Shown: positions 1 to 8,063, numbered from the stretch's first letter. The stretch is 64,000 nucleotides of DNA from Pleurocapsales cyanobacterium LEGE 10410 (GCA_015207195.1 JADEXJ010000002.1:46369-110368), one strand, 5' to 3'. The notes: generated by a model not told the origin, from the letters alone. A program made the numbers and translations.

Positions 1-1
1 G

Positions 2-511
2 ACGCGGATTCACTATGGCTTACTCTATGGGCTAATTGCCTGTATCGTGGCATATATCTTAATTCAGCGCACCACCTTTGGCTTTGCTGCCCGTACTGCG
101 GGTGGAAATGTTCGTGCAGCACAGATAGCAGGACTACCAGTGGGTAAATTAACTATAATTATCTGTTTTTTGGCAGGTTCTTGTGCGGGTTTGGCTGGCA
201 TGGTAGAGGTGGCAGCAGTTCACGGTGTTGCCAATGAATCCCTGAACGTCGGCTACGGCTATGGCGGGATTCTCGTGGCGTTTGTGGCTCGTCATAATCC
301 TCTAGCATCCGCGTTAGTAGCAACTCTGCTGGGTGGCATTCTGGCTAGCGGTGGTATTCTCCAGCGATCGCACGATCTTCCCGATGCAACAGTTTTAGTT
401 TTCCAAGGTTTAGTTTTTTTAATGGTGCTATATAGCGATTCTCTTTATGGGCGTTTTGCCTTCTTTCAGGAACGAGAAACACTTCCTAGCAATCTTTCTC
501 CCATTGAATAG
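2..511 (+). CDS. BMP-type ABC transporter permease, 3' part only
   Basis: This is the C-terminal part of a membrane permease; the reading frame is open from base 2, so the true start lies upstream of the window. The visible protein (about 169 residues) has several hydrophobic segments and a conserved stretch near AARTAGGNVRAAQIAG, typical of the YufP/BmpC-like inner-membrane subunits of ABC importers for nucleosides and related compounds. It ends 45 bp before a second permease of the same family, the usual pair in these importers. The ATPase and the BmpA-like binding protein, if present, must lie upstream. The substrate is inferred from family only; the downstream amidohydrolases suggest a nitrogen-rich heterocycle or ureide. 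Confidence 0.8.
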   Translation, partial: TRIHYGLLYGLIACIVAYILIQRTTFGFAARTAGGNVRAAQIAGLPVGKLTIIICFLAGSCAGLAGMVEVAAVHGVANESLNVGYGYGGILVAFVARHNPLASALVATLLGGILASGGILQRSHDLPDATVLVFQGLVFLMVLYSDSLYGRFAFFQERETLPSNLSPIE

Positions 512-520
512 TAAATAGCA

Positions 521-549
521 ACAACTAACAACTAACAACTAACGACTAA
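521..549 (+). repeat. 7-bp tandem repeat (ACTAACA unit)
   Basis: About four imperfect copies of a heptamer (AACAACT / AACGACT) fill the short gap between the two permease genes. It is one of many heptameric tandem repeats in this window, resembling the STRR repeats known from cyanobacteria. Confidence 0.7.
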
Positions 550-556
550 AAAACAA

Positions 557-1480
557 ATGGCACAAGCATTGGGTTGGTGGGGAGTACCACTAGGAATTAT
601 CGCAGGAACATTTAGAGGTAGCGTTCCCTTTTTGTTCGTCAGTTTGGGTGAATGCCTGACCGAAAAGAGTGGCAAAATTAACCTGGGTTTGGAAGGGACT
701 TTGCTAACTGGGGCAATGAGTTCCTATGCTATTTCTTACCTGACGGGTTCCCCCTGGTTGGGGGTAATAGGTGCGGGACTGGCAGGAATGGCTTTAGGGG
801 CAATTCACGGCTGGCTTTCCCAACAACCGAGAGTTAATGATGTGGCAGTGGGCATTGCCATGATTATCTTTGGTAGTGGGGTAGCTTTTTTCTTGGGCAA
901 ACCTTTTATCAAACCTTCAGCCCCTCAACTTCCGACGATTGACTTGGGCAACTGGAGTAACCTGACTCAAGTACAAGCAGCACTAAAAATTAGTCCGTTA
1001 TTCATTTTAGGCATGGCGATCGCTTTTTTGATGCAGTGGTTTTTCAAATCTACTCGCTGGGGACTGTACGTTCGTGCCGTAGGAGATAATCCCGATGCTG
1101 CTAGGGCAATGGGTATTTCAGTATTCAAAGTCAGAATGGTGAGTATCATCGTCGGCAGTTTTTTAGCAGGAATCGGCGGTGCTGCCCTGTCTCTTTACTA
1201 TCCTGGCGTTTGGACGGAGAGAATTTCTAGCGGTCAAGGATTGATCGCCGTAGCACTGGTAATCTTTGCTCGCTGGAATCCAATTCAGTGTCTTTATGCT
1301 TCGCTTTTGTTTGGCGGTGCGCGATCTTTAGGACCCGCCCTGCAATCGGTAGGAATCGACTGGGGTTACTATCTCTTCAATGCCGTTCCTTATGTCTTAA
1401 CCCTAGCAATTATGATTATTACCTGTTCTCCCAAACGCAGGTTGACTGGCGCACCAGGAGCATTGGGTACGGATAAATGA
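557..1480 (+). CDS. BMP-type ABC transporter permease, second subunit
   Basis: A 307-residue polytopic inner-membrane protein with about eight to nine hydrophobic segments. The motif KSGKINLGLEG near residue 38 and AVGDNPDAARAMGISV near residue 175 are characteristic of the YufQ/BmpD-like permeases that pair with YufP-like subunits in importers for nucleosides or purines. The ATG at 557 follows the heptamer repeat. With the preceding permease it should form the channel heterodimer. The formamidase, biuret-hydrolase-like and nucleoside hydrolase genes further on suggest that the importer supplies their substrates, but two genes on the other strand separate it from them, so the link is by neighbourhood only. 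Substrate is unproven. Confidence 0.85.
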   Translation: MAQALGWWGVPLGIIAGTFRGSVPFLFVSLGECLTEKSGKINLGLEGTLLTGAMSSYAISYLTGSPWLGVIGAGLAGMALGAIHGWLSQQPRVNDVAVGIAMIIFGSGVAFFLGKPFIKPSAPQLPTIDLGNWSNLTQVQAALKISPLFILGMAIAFLMQWFFKSTRWGLYVRAVGDNPDAARAMGISVFKVRMVSIIVGSFLAGIGGAALSLYYPGVWTERISSGQGLIAVALVIFARWNPIQCLYASLLFGGARSLGPALQSVGIDWGYYLFNAVPYVLTLAIMIITCSPKRRLTGAPGALGTDK

Positions 1481-1525
1481 GTAGTATGAGAGCGATCGCC
1501 ATACACGAATCAAATAACAAAAAAT

Positions 1526-1885
1526 TCAAACAGGCGATCTTCTTATTCGATGTCCATTAAACTCAACTACTACAAACGCTTTGGATAAATCTTGTTCGGA
1601 ATAAGTTTCTAAAACTCTTACAAGTTCTTTGTGAACCGCATTTGAGTTAGTAGGTAACATTCTCAGATAAATTACCCCCGTACCCAAGGATTTGACAAAA
1701 ACCAAATTTCCATAATCTCTATCCCGTGTAATCAAGATTCTATTATGCTCCTGAGCTACTCTAAGTATTTCTGCATCACTAGCTTGAGCGAGATCTAAAT
1801 CGGCAACACGAACAAAATTGTAACCATGTTTGTTTAAAAACTTAATAGTAGTACCATAAACATCTTGGTCGAGTAAAAATTTCAC
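1526..1885 (-). CDS. DUF5615 PIN-like protein, probable toxin
   Basis: A 119-residue protein starting at GTG (1885). The N-terminal KFLLDQDV, then the D-L-A-Q-A-S-D-A-E-I-L stretch and ILITRDRDYG around residue 52 give the acidic residues expected of the PIN-like (Mut7-C related) fold of the DUF5615 family. Such proteins are predicted RNases and usually occur beside a DUF433 gene, as here: only 2 bp separate the DUF433 stop from this GTG, so the two are translationally linked with the putative antitoxin first. The pair sits on the strand opposite to the nitrogen genes and interrupts them. Toxic activity is inferred from family, not seen. Confidence 0.8.
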   Translation of the reverse strand: MKFLLDQDVYGTTIKFLNKHGYNFVRVADLDLAQASDAEILRVAQEHNRILITRDRDYGNLVFVKSLGTGVIYLRMLPTNSNAVHKELVRVLETYSEQDLSKAFVVVEFNGHRIRRSPV

Positions 1886-1887
1886 GG

Positions 1888-2112
1888 TTAAGCAGATACG
1901 AGATCGATATCTTCAGCAGCAACTAAAGCAATGACATATTGAATACAAGCTTTGATATCTTCAATTTCTAGATCTGGATAGTAATCCTGAATAATCGTTT
2001 CAAAGGATAATCCTCCTTCTAGCAGTTCTAAAATGCTTTGTACGGTAATGCGTGTCCCTGCTATGCAAGGCTTACCAAAATGAATTTGAGAGTTTACAGA
2101 AATTCTGTCCAT
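1888..2112 (-). CDS. DUF433 protein, probable antitoxin
   Basis: A 74-residue protein with the DUF433 pattern: I-H-F-G-K-P-C-I-A-G-T-R-I-T-V near residue 11, then LELLEGGLSFETIIQDYYPDL and I-K-A-C-I-Q-Y in the helical C-terminal half. DUF433 proteins are predicted winged-helix DNA binders and act as antitoxins for PIN-like partners. The gene precedes the DUF5615 gene by 2 bp, so autoregulated co-expression is likely. ATG at 2110-2112. It stands divergently from the formamidase gene. Confidence 0.8.
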   Translation of the reverse strand: MDRISVNSQIHFGKPCIAGTRITVQSILELLEGGLSFETIIQDYYPDLEIEDIKACIQYVIALVAAEDIDLVSA

Positions 2113-2330
2113 AAAGCAATAGCAAATTTTGTCGGTTCATTTTAATTTTAAGTCAACAGCAAATCGCGATCGCACTATTTTTTAATGGTTTATGAGCATT
2201 GCACTGCGATCGCGCCACCATACATGAACAGCAAATCGCTGTCAAAATAGCTCATGGCTTACCAAATCGATCCATAACCTCACGGTAAACTGAGTCCCAA
2301 AGTTCTTCAACTAACGACTAACAACTAACT

Positions 2331-3350
2331 ATGAGTGGACTTGGTGGCTTAAATAAATCCCCTGCTGGGGTCGTCCTCGGTATGTTACAGCTTCAGTTAC
2401 CCAACGTGGTAACACCCGACGATTTGGCAGCACAAACTCAAACAATCTGCGATCTGGTCGGTAAAGCCCGACGCAATATGCCTACGATGGATTTAGTGGT
2501 GTTTCCCGAATATGCCCTGCACGGCTTATCGATGGATACCAATCCAGAAATTATGTGTCGCTTAGATGGTGCAGAAGTAGCAGCTTTTAGCGCAGCCTGT
2601 CGAGAGCATCAAATTTGGGGCTGCTTTTCGATTATGGAATACAATCCCGATGGCAATCCTTACAACAGCGGGATTATTATTGACGATCGCGGGGAATTAA
2701 AGCTTTACTATCGCAAACTCCATCCTTGGGTGCCTGTCGAACCTTGGGAACCAGGTAATCTCGGTATTCCTGTCTGTGAAGGACCAAACGGCAGCAAGCT
2801 CGCTCTAATTATCTGTCACGATGGGATGTTTCCCGAAATGGCGCGAGAATGTGCCTACAAGGGAGCAGAAATCATGATTCGTACCGCAGGCTATACTGCA
2901 CCAATTCGCCACTCCTGGCGCATTACTAACCAAGCTAATGCCTTTTGCAATTTGATGTACACGGCTTCGGTATGTATGTGCGGGACGGATGGAACTTTTG
3001 ACTCCATGGGAGAAGGGTCAATTATTAACTTTGACGGGACTCCTTTGGTTACGGGTAGCGATCGCCCTAACGAAATTATCACCGCCGAAGTACGTCCCGA
3101 TTTGGTGCGAGAAGCACGCCAGCACTGGGCAGTAGAAAACAATATCTATCAGTTCGGTCATCGCGGTTATGTAGCGGTCAAAGGCGGTGCTAAAGACTGT
3201 CCCTATACCTATATGCAAGATTTAGTTAATGGCAACTATCGCTTACCTTGGGAAGACGAGGTAATTCATACAGACGGTACATCCTGCGGTTTTGAAGCAC
3301 CTACTAGAGAATATCAAGAATTGCCTGTTTCTACTTCAGTCGAGTCATGA
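2331..3350 (+). CDS. amiF: Formamidase (AmiF-like nitrilase superfamily)
   Basis: A 339-residue nitrilase-superfamily amidase, the usual length for formamidase, which hydrolyses formamide to formate and ammonia in the cytoplasm. The Glu-Lys-Cys triad is visible: E60 in VVFPEYALHG, K129 in YYRKLHPW and C162 in LIICHDGMFPE. The surrounding blocks (EPWEPGNLGIPVCEGP, AYKGAEIMIR, FGHRGYVAVKGG) agree with Helicobacter AmiF as I remember it. Closely related aliphatic amidase AmiE is the main alternative. ATG at 2331 follows a heptamer repeat without an obvious Shine-Dalgarno. The stop overlaps the next start (ATGA at 3347), so the two products are translationally coupled and probably work together. 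Confidence 0.88.
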   Translation: MSGLGGLNKSPAGVVLGMLQLQLPNVVTPDDLAAQTQTICDLVGKARRNMPTMDLVVFPEYALHGLSMDTNPEIMCRLDGAEVAAFSAACREHQIWGCFSIMEYNPDGNPYNSGIIIDDRGELKLYYRKLHPWVPVEPWEPGNLGIPVCEGPNGSKLALIICHDGMFPEMARECAYKGAEIMIRTAGYTAPIRHSWRITNQANAFCNLMYTASVCMCGTDGTFDSMGEGSIINFDGTPLVTGSDRPNEIITAEVRPDLVREARQHWAVENNIYQFGHRGYVAVKGGAKDCPYTYMQDLVNGNYRLPWEDEVIHTDGTSCGFEAPTREYQELPVSTSVES

Positions 3351-3730
3351 GCGGTCTTGAGCTAGCCGTCAACGGGACTTTAATGCGAGGGTTGGAACTC
3401 AACAATAATCTTTTGGAAGTAGGAGCAACTTTTGTCCGCGAAGCACAGACAGAACCAACCTATCGATTGTTTTCTATCAACGATATTCATCCAGCAATGA
3501 TGCGGGTGAAGGAAGGAGGAAAGGCGATCGCCGTTGAAGTTTGGGCAGTCCCTCCCGCTGGCTTGGCTAAAATTCTTTTGCAAGAACCTCCAGGCTTATG
3601 TATTGGTAAAGTACGGCTCGCTGACGGATCGGAAGTTCTCGGCGTTGTCGGCGAAGCGATTTGTTGCCAAAGCGGTAAAGAAATTACTCAGTATGGCGGT
3701 TGGCGAAATTATATCACTAATAAAAGTTAG
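3347..3730 (+). CDS. Free-standing allophanate hydrolase C-domain-like protein
   Basis: A 127-residue protein matching the C-terminal domain of allophanate hydrolase (AtzF/DUR1 C-domain, a gamma-glutamylcyclotransferase-like fold). Visible landmarks are LAVNGTLMRG at the start, YRLFSIN, a GLCIGKV..ADGSEVLGVVGE segment and the closing ITQYGGWRNYI, which is highly typical. In fungal and bacterial allophanate hydrolase this domain follows an amidase domain and handles the N-carboxycarbamate intermediate. Here it stands alone, its start overlapping the formamidase stop by 4 bp. I infer that it acts beside the formamidase and the biuret-hydrolase-like enzyme downstream. Its exact reaction as a separate protein is unknown to me. 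Confidence 0.75.
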   Translation: MSGLELAVNGTLMRGLELNNNLLEVGATFVREAQTEPTYRLFSINDIHPAMMRVKEGGKAIAVEVWAVPPAGLAKILLQEPPGLCIGKVRLADGSEVLGVVGEAICCQSGKEITQYGGWRNYITNKS

Positions 3731-3733
3731 ACC

Positions 3734-3772
3734 ACTTCCTACTTCCTACTTCCTACTCCCTACTTCCTACTT
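3734..3772 (+). repeat. 7-bp tandem repeat (CTTCCTA unit)
   Basis: Five to six copies of CTTCCTA with one CTCCCTA variant fill the 45 bp between the allophanate-hydrolase-like gene and the next start codon. Confidence 0.75.
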
Positions 3773-3775
3773 AAT

Positions 3776-4465
3776 ATGTTCATCTCTGCCGATCCCTACC
3801 CCTACCCTTATAACGGAGATTTGCGACCCGAAAACACGGTGTTGCTAATTATCGATATGCAAACTGATTTCTGTGGTATTGGGGGTTATGTCGATAAAAT
3901 GGGCTACGATTTATCTCTGACTCGTGCGCCGATCGCGCCAATTGCCAAAGTATTAACGGTCATGCGAGACAAAGGCTTTCATATCATGCACACCCGTGAG
4001 GGACATCGAAGGGATCTGGCAGATCTGCCAGCCAACAAACGCTGGCGTAGTCGTCAAATCGGCGCGGGTATTGGCGATCCTGGACCCTGTGGCAAAATTT
4101 TAGTTCGGGGCGAACCTGGATGGGAAATTATTCCCGAACTTGCCCCTCTTCGGGGAGAAACCATTATCGATAAGCCAGGCAAAGGCTCGTTTTATGCCAC
4201 CGACTTAGACCTTATTTTAAAAGGTAAGGGCATTCAAAATATTATTCTTACTGGAATTACTACCGATGTTTGCGTCCACACTACCATGCGAGATGCTAAC
4301 GATCGCGGTTATGAATGTTTGCTGCTGTCTGACTGTACGGGGGCAACGGATTATGATAATTATTTGGCAGCCTTAAAGATGATAAAAATGCAGGGCGGTG
4401 TTTTTGGTACGGTAGGAGATTCTCAGGCATTGATTGAGGCGATCGAGACTATGGACAAAGACTAA
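3776..4465 (+). CDS. biuH: Biuret amidohydrolase-like cysteine hydrolase (isochorismatase family)
   Basis: A 229-residue isochorismatase-like hydrolase. The Asp-Lys-Cys triad is D27 ([10 protein letters not shown]), K133 ([10 protein letters not shown]) and C166 ([11 protein letters not shown]). The N-terminal [15 protein letters not shown] leader and the blocks [22 protein letters not shown] and CGATDY-like [11 protein letters not shown] match the rhizobial biuret hydrolase BiuH as I recall it more closely than ureidoacrylate hydrolase RutB or nicotinamidase. BiuH converts biuret to allophanate and ammonia, which fits the allophanate-hydrolase-like gene immediately upstream. Other ureide amides remain possible substrates, so the gene symbol is tentative. 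The start at 3776 abuts the heptamer repeat. Confidence 0.78.
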   Translation: MFISADPYPYPYNGDLRPENTVLLIIDMQTDFCGIGGYVDKMGYDLSLTRAPIAPIAKVLTVMRDKGFHIMHTREGHRRDLADLPANKRWRSRQIGAGIGDPGPCGKILVRGEPGWEIIPELAPLRGETIIDKPGKGSFYATDLDLILKGKGIQNIILTGITTDVCVHTTMRDANDRGYECLLLSDCTGATDYDNYLAALKMIKMQGGVFGTVGDSQALIEAIETMDKD

Positions 4466-4687
4466 CTAATATTAGCTACTGTTTAAAATAAAATTTCAAG
4501 TTTGCTTTGGCATAAGTCTAAATATAAAACAATTTGAAAATAAACAGCGCAAAGTTTTTTTGCCAACCCGAAACTCTTGACATATTTGGTCATAATAAGC
4601 TGACAAAATTGTTTTGATTGTTCACCAGAAAAGCTTATTTATCGTCAAAATAATTAATTTTGTTATCAAATCTCTAAATAAAAAACG

Positions 4688-4729
4688 GTAAATTAAAATA
4701 CATTTTTTCTTAAATAATAATGTTAAATT
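4688..4729 (+). promoter_or_regulatory. NtcA-activated promoter upstream of the porin gene
   Basis: GTA (4688-4690), eight bases, TAC (4699-4701), exactly 22 bases, then TAAATT (4724-4729, fitting TAN3T). This is the full class II NtcA consensus GTA-N8-TAC-N22-TAN3T known from nitrogen-regulated cyanobacterial promoters. It ends 31 bp before the porin ATG, leaving room for a short leader. The rest of the 295-bp gap (4466-4760) is AT-rich with no other feature I can support. Confidence 0.75.
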
Positions 4730-4760
4730 CCGTTCTAATATTTAGTGGTGTGCGGTAAAA

Positions 4761-6668
4761 ATGCGGTTGAATAAAGCGGTTGAATTGTTTTGCTTTAATA
4801 GTAAAAAAACAACAAAAACATATGGAAATCTTAGTTTAATATTTACTAGTAATTTGATTTGTTTGCTGTGGGGAACATCAGTAATAGCGTCAGAAATTGA
4901 TGAAGAACAAAGTAAGAGCCAAATAGCCTCGCCAGCATCTAATGAATTAAATCAAATCACCGAAGTCAATCAGATTAAAAACGGTACCGCAGAAGTTAGC
5001 AACGATTTCTCTTCCAGACCAGAAACCCCTGACGCGATGGAACAGATAACCAACGTCAAACAATTGAGAGATGTCGCTCCTACAGACTGGGCTTACGAAG
5101 CTTTACGCTCTTTAGTAGAACGCTATGGCTGTATCGCGGGTTACCCTGATCAAACCTATCGGGGTAGTCAAGCTTTGACTCGCTATGAATTTGCTGCGGG
5201 TTTAAATTCTTGTCTCAATCAGATAGAGCGATTAATTGCTGCTTCAGAAACGGTTCCAGGCAAAGATCTAAATACAATACGCCGACTGAATGAAGAGTTC
5301 GCAGCAGAACTGGCAGCTATTGAAGGTAGGACAGATAGCTTAGAAGAGCGAGTGGCTATCTTGGAAGACAACCAATTTTCCACTACCACCAAGCTTAATG
5401 GTTTGGTCTGGTTTAACTTAACAGGTGCTGCTGCTGATGGCGATGTTCTGGTAGAAACTAGTAATCTTGATGTCCCTTCGGTCATTAGACCACCTGGAAG
5501 AGATCCTGTGACGGGCGAACCAACAGTACTAGAGGTAACTGACGATCCTGAAATTACCTTCAGCGATCTAGTTTGGCTGACTTTTGAAACTTCTTTTACA
5601 GGTCAAGATATCTTAACTACCAGGCTCGCGGTAGGGAACGGCGACTCACCTGCTAACGTTTTTGCTTCTGCTGGTACTTACAATACTTTTGGCATACCTT
5701 TTACCGATCAAACCGCAGGGGTACAGGGACAAGGCAACAGTGAAGTTGTAGTTCATGAGTTTGCTTATAACTTTCCCGTAGGCGACAACTTCCGATTTGT
5801 GGTCGGACCTCAGATTAACTGGTATCGCTATTTCGACCAAAACGCCTATACTTTCTTTCTAACTGGGGCGAGTAGTTTTAATTCGATTGGCAGCAGCTTG
5901 TCAAATGCGATCGATCGCGGTTCTGGTGCCGTGATTTCCTGGGATATTAGCGACAAATTTAAGTTGAACGTCGGTTATTTGGGTGAATCGACTGAATTCT
6001 TGCCCAGTCCACCTTTTAATACTGCTAGCGACCCCGAAGAAGGATTGTTCGGTGGAACCAATACCAGTACCGCAGAACTTACTTACTCCCCGACTGATAC
6101 GGTCAATGCCAGACTGATGTACAACTATACTCATCTCAGTTCCGATGTAGGTGTAGTAGACGGTATAATCGGCGGGGTTACTGGAGAACCACTACAAAAC
6201 GGACTGGCAGACGCGGGACCAGGTAGAGGGCTAGATATAGATCCTACCGATGGAGGTTTGAATGATTCTTTCTCTCATACTCTAGGATTTAATTTCGATT
6301 GGGCGATCGCTGATAAGTTTGGTATTTTTGCTCGCTACACCTATGCCAGTATCACCCTACAGCCAATAGATGACACGGTAAATGTTCAGTCGATCCAGGC
6401 TGGTTTAGCTTTCCCTGATGTCGGTAAAGAAGGGGCGTTGGGAGTCTTTTCTTTTCTAGTTCCCTTTGACGTTATCAGTGGTGAAGAATTTTTAGTAGCA
6501 GGGGTGGGAGATGGCGGTACACAGTATGAGTTTGAAGCAAGTTACTACTATCCCGTCAATGACAATATTGCCCTCGTTCCTGCTTTTTATCTAATTAGCA
6601 ATCCCAACAACTTTGAAGAAAACCCCAACATTTACGTGGGTAATCTCCGAATGCAGTTTAGTTTTTAA
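4761..6668 (+). CDS. SLH-domain outer-membrane porin (OprB-like, cyanobacterial SOM family)
   Basis: A 635-residue outer-membrane protein. Residues 1-43 look like a long signal peptide ending near VIASE. A single SLH domain (about residues 95-155; LRDVAPTDWAYEALRSLVER then GYPD..YRGSQALTRYEF) would anchor it to peptidoglycan-linked polymer. A short coiled coil (residues 160-205; LEERVAILE) precedes an OprB-type barrel to the C-terminal LRMQFSF, ending in Phe as barrel proteins do. These cyanobacterial porins are often called iron-uptake porins and allow passage of ions and small solutes. The NtcA promoter upstream and the ureide and nucleoside enzymes around it suggest that this copy helps small nitrogen compounds enter under nitrogen limitation. 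Confidence 0.88.
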   Translation: MRLNKAVELFCFNSKKTTKTYGNLSLIFTSNLICLLWGTSVIASEIDEEQSKSQIASPASNELNQITEVNQIKNGTAEVSNDFSSRPETPDAMEQITNVKQLRDVAPTDWAYEALRSLVERYGCIAGYPDQTYRGSQALTRYEFAAGLNSCLNQIERLIAASETVPGKDLNTIRRLNEEFAAELAAIEGRTDSLEERVAILEDNQFSTTTKLNGLVWFNLTGAAADGDVLVETSNLDVPSVIRPPGRDPVTGEPTVLEVTDDPEITFSDLVWLTFETSFTGQDILTTRLAVGNGDSPANVFASAGTYNTFGIPFTDQTAGVQGQGNSEVVVHEFAYNFPVGDNFRFVVGPQINWYRYFDQNAYTFFLTGASSFNSIGSSLSNAIDRGSGAVISWDISDKFKLNVGYLGESTEFLPSPPFNTASDPEEGLFGGTNTSTAELTYSPTDTVNARLMYNYTHLSSDVGVVDGIIGGVTGEPLQNGLADAGPGRGLDIDPTDGGLNDSFSHTLGFNFDWAIADKFGIFARYTYASITLQPIDDTVNVQSIQAGLAFPDVGKEGALGVFSFLVPFDVISGEEFLVAGVGDGGTQYEFEASYYYPVNDNIALVPAFYLISNPNNFEENPNIYVGNLRMQFSF

Positions 6669-6683
6669 ACTTACTCCTGTACA

Positions 6684-6701
6684 GACGTTCCATGGAACGT
6701 C
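6684..6701. repeat. Perfect palindrome GACGTTCCATGGAACGTC
   Basis: An 18-bp perfect palindrome 16 bp after the porin stop. It resembles the dispersed GTAGAGACG...CGTCTCTAC palindromes common in cyanobacterial intergenic DNA; two relatives lie in the cyn operon at 20716 and 22604. It may fold in RNA and act as a weak terminator or processing site, but there is no T-run. Confidence 0.7.
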
Positions 6702-6715
6702 CTCTACTGGCTTCA

Positions 6716-6770
6716 TACTCCCTACTCCCTACTCCCTACTTACTACTTACTACTTACTACTCCCTACTTA
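6716..6770 (+). repeat. 7-bp tandem repeat (CTACTCC/CTACTTA units)
   Basis: About seven heptamers alternating CTACTCC and CTACTTA end immediately before the nucleoside hydrolase start. The repeat is open in the gene's frame and creates a false N-terminal extension (Leu/Tyr/Ser-rich) if a longer start is chosen. Confidence 0.8.
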
Positions 6771-6772
6771 TT

Positions 6773-7930
6773 ATGACCACCACCAACTCCACTCCTCTGA
6801 TTATCGATGACGACGGTAGCCAAGACGGAATGACGGCAATAGCGTATATGCTGGCAAATTCCAAGTTTGACGTTGAAGCCATTACCATATCCAACGGTAT
6901 TGCCCGCCCCGAAATCTTTGATGACAACTTGCTACGAATGCTTGACCGCCTAGATGATTTGGATATTCCCGTTGGCGTAGGGCGATCGACTCCTTTGGCA
7001 GGAGACAACGAATTTCCCGACTTTATTCGCGATGCTTCCGATACGTTTTGGTCGCCATATATATCTTTACCAGAAGAAGTTCCAGACGTTGAAACGGAAA
7101 ATGCAGTAGATCTAATTATCGAAACGGTTAAAGACTCCCCCGAACCAGTAGCTATCCTAGCCACAGGACCTTTGACCAATATCGCCGAAGCCTTACGCCG
7201 TGACCCCAGCATTATTGACAATATAGAAGTAGTGCAGATCATGGGTGGGGCAGTATTCACCGAAGGCAACTTGCCCGTACTTCCCGATCCTCCTTTTTCT
7301 ACCAATACTGCTGCTGAGTTTAATATTTGGATCGACCCCGTAGCAGCACAAGAAGTATTTGATGCAGGAGAAGAGGGATTGAAAATTCAGCTTACCCCCC
7401 TGGATGCTACTAATGAAATTGAATTCGATCGCGAGGATTACCAAGCTTGGTTAGATACGGGTACGCCCGAAAGCGTCATTGCTGCGGAATTCTTAGACTA
7501 TGCCCTGGAGGTAATTCAAAGCGATAATGACCCCAATCCAGTTTGGGACTTGGTGGCTGCGATTAACCTTAGCGAACCAGAGTTTTCGCCAGAAACATCG
7601 TTACACATTGATGTCGATACTGAATCAGCCCCAGGAGACACTCAAGGAGAAACCGAACCCGTTCCCGACTTACCGCCAAACGTTCTAGTGTCTCTCAATC
7701 CTAGTTTCGATAATCTAGATTTCGATAGCGATCGCGTCTTCTCTTATTATGACTCTGTAATTCAAACCGCAGCAAGCAGGCAAGATAGGTATGGTCGTTC
7801 GGAAATAAAATATTTAAGTACTGTTAACATTGCCGAACTACAAACACAAAGCGATCGCCTGGCTAGAGATTATCGACAATTAGACACTAAAATTCAGCAA
7901 GCAAATTGGAACACCGAGTTAGTAGAATAA
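6773..7930 (+). CDS. Nucleoside hydrolase (IunH-like)
   Basis: A 385-residue member of the inosine-uridine nucleoside N-ribohydrolase family, which splits nucleosides into base and ribose. The N-terminal Asp cluster IIDDDGSQDGMTA takes the place of the usual DTDxGxDDA calcium and ribose site; ATGPLTNIAEALRRDP, IMGGAV and FNIWIDPVAAQ follow in family order. The second D of the classic DD pair is replaced by Q-D spacing, so substrate range may differ. The C-terminal 70 residues after about 310 extend beyond the typical length and include a helical tail of unknown role. I chose the ATG at 6773 because the upstream open frame is repeat DNA. It follows the NtcA-controlled porin by 104 bp and could share its transcript. 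Confidence 0.8.
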   Translation: MTTTNSTPLIIDDDGSQDGMTAIAYMLANSKFDVEAITISNGIARPEIFDDNLLRMLDRLDDLDIPVGVGRSTPLAGDNEFPDFIRDASDTFWSPYISLPEEVPDVETENAVDLIIETVKDSPEPVAILATGPLTNIAEALRRDPSIIDNIEVVQIMGGAVFTEGNLPVLPDPPFSTNTAAEFNIWIDPVAAQEVFDAGEEGLKIQLTPLDATNEIEFDREDYQAWLDTGTPESVIAAEFLDYALEVIQSDNDPNPVWDLVAAINLSEPEFSPETSLHIDVDTESAPGDTQGETEPVPDLPPNVLVSLNPSFDNLDFDSDRVFSYYDSVIQTAASRQDRYGRSEIKYLSTVNIAELQTQSDRLARDYRQLDTKIQQANWNTELVE

Positions 7931-7947
7931 GCAAAGTTGGTAACTAA

Positions 7948-8063
7948 TACATAAGAGGCGGATGCAACCCGTCAACTGGGAAAGTTGAAAAAGATAGGTT
8001 TTTGATACCTATTTCTTTGGCGTAGGTAACGGGCAATACCTGATGGGTTCAAGTCCCTATGTA
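7948..8063 (+). ncRNA. Candidate tRNA-like structured RNA
   Basis: A 116-nt element that does not code. TACATA (7948-7953) pairs with TATGTA (8058-8063). Inside are TCAACT/AGTTGA (7972-7977 with 7983-7988), ATAGGT/ACCTAT (7994-7999 with 8007-8012) with the 7-nt loop TTTTGAT, the same as the anticodon loop of tRNA-Gln(UUG), AGGTA/TACCT (8024-8028 with 8037-8041), and GGG-TTCAAGT-CCC (8045-8057), a classic T-arm loop stacked directly on the closing stem. Spacing between arms is not that of a normal tRNA: there are 18 nt before the first arm and 11 nt plus an extra arm before the T arm. It could be a degenerate tRNA, a tRNA-like regulatory RNA or part of an intron. Confidence 0.35.

Noticed and set aside
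6692..6772. N-terminal extension of the nucleoside hydrolase frame
   Set aside because: It is translated from CTACTCC/CTACTTA heptamer repeats and a dispersed palindrome; the family start is the ATG at 6773.
7948..8063. Group I intron or genuine tRNA gene
   Set aside because: The P4-like CGGGCAATACCTGA is too short to call an intron, and the arm spacing and acceptor stem do not satisfy a standard tRNA; kept only as a tRNA-like candidate.
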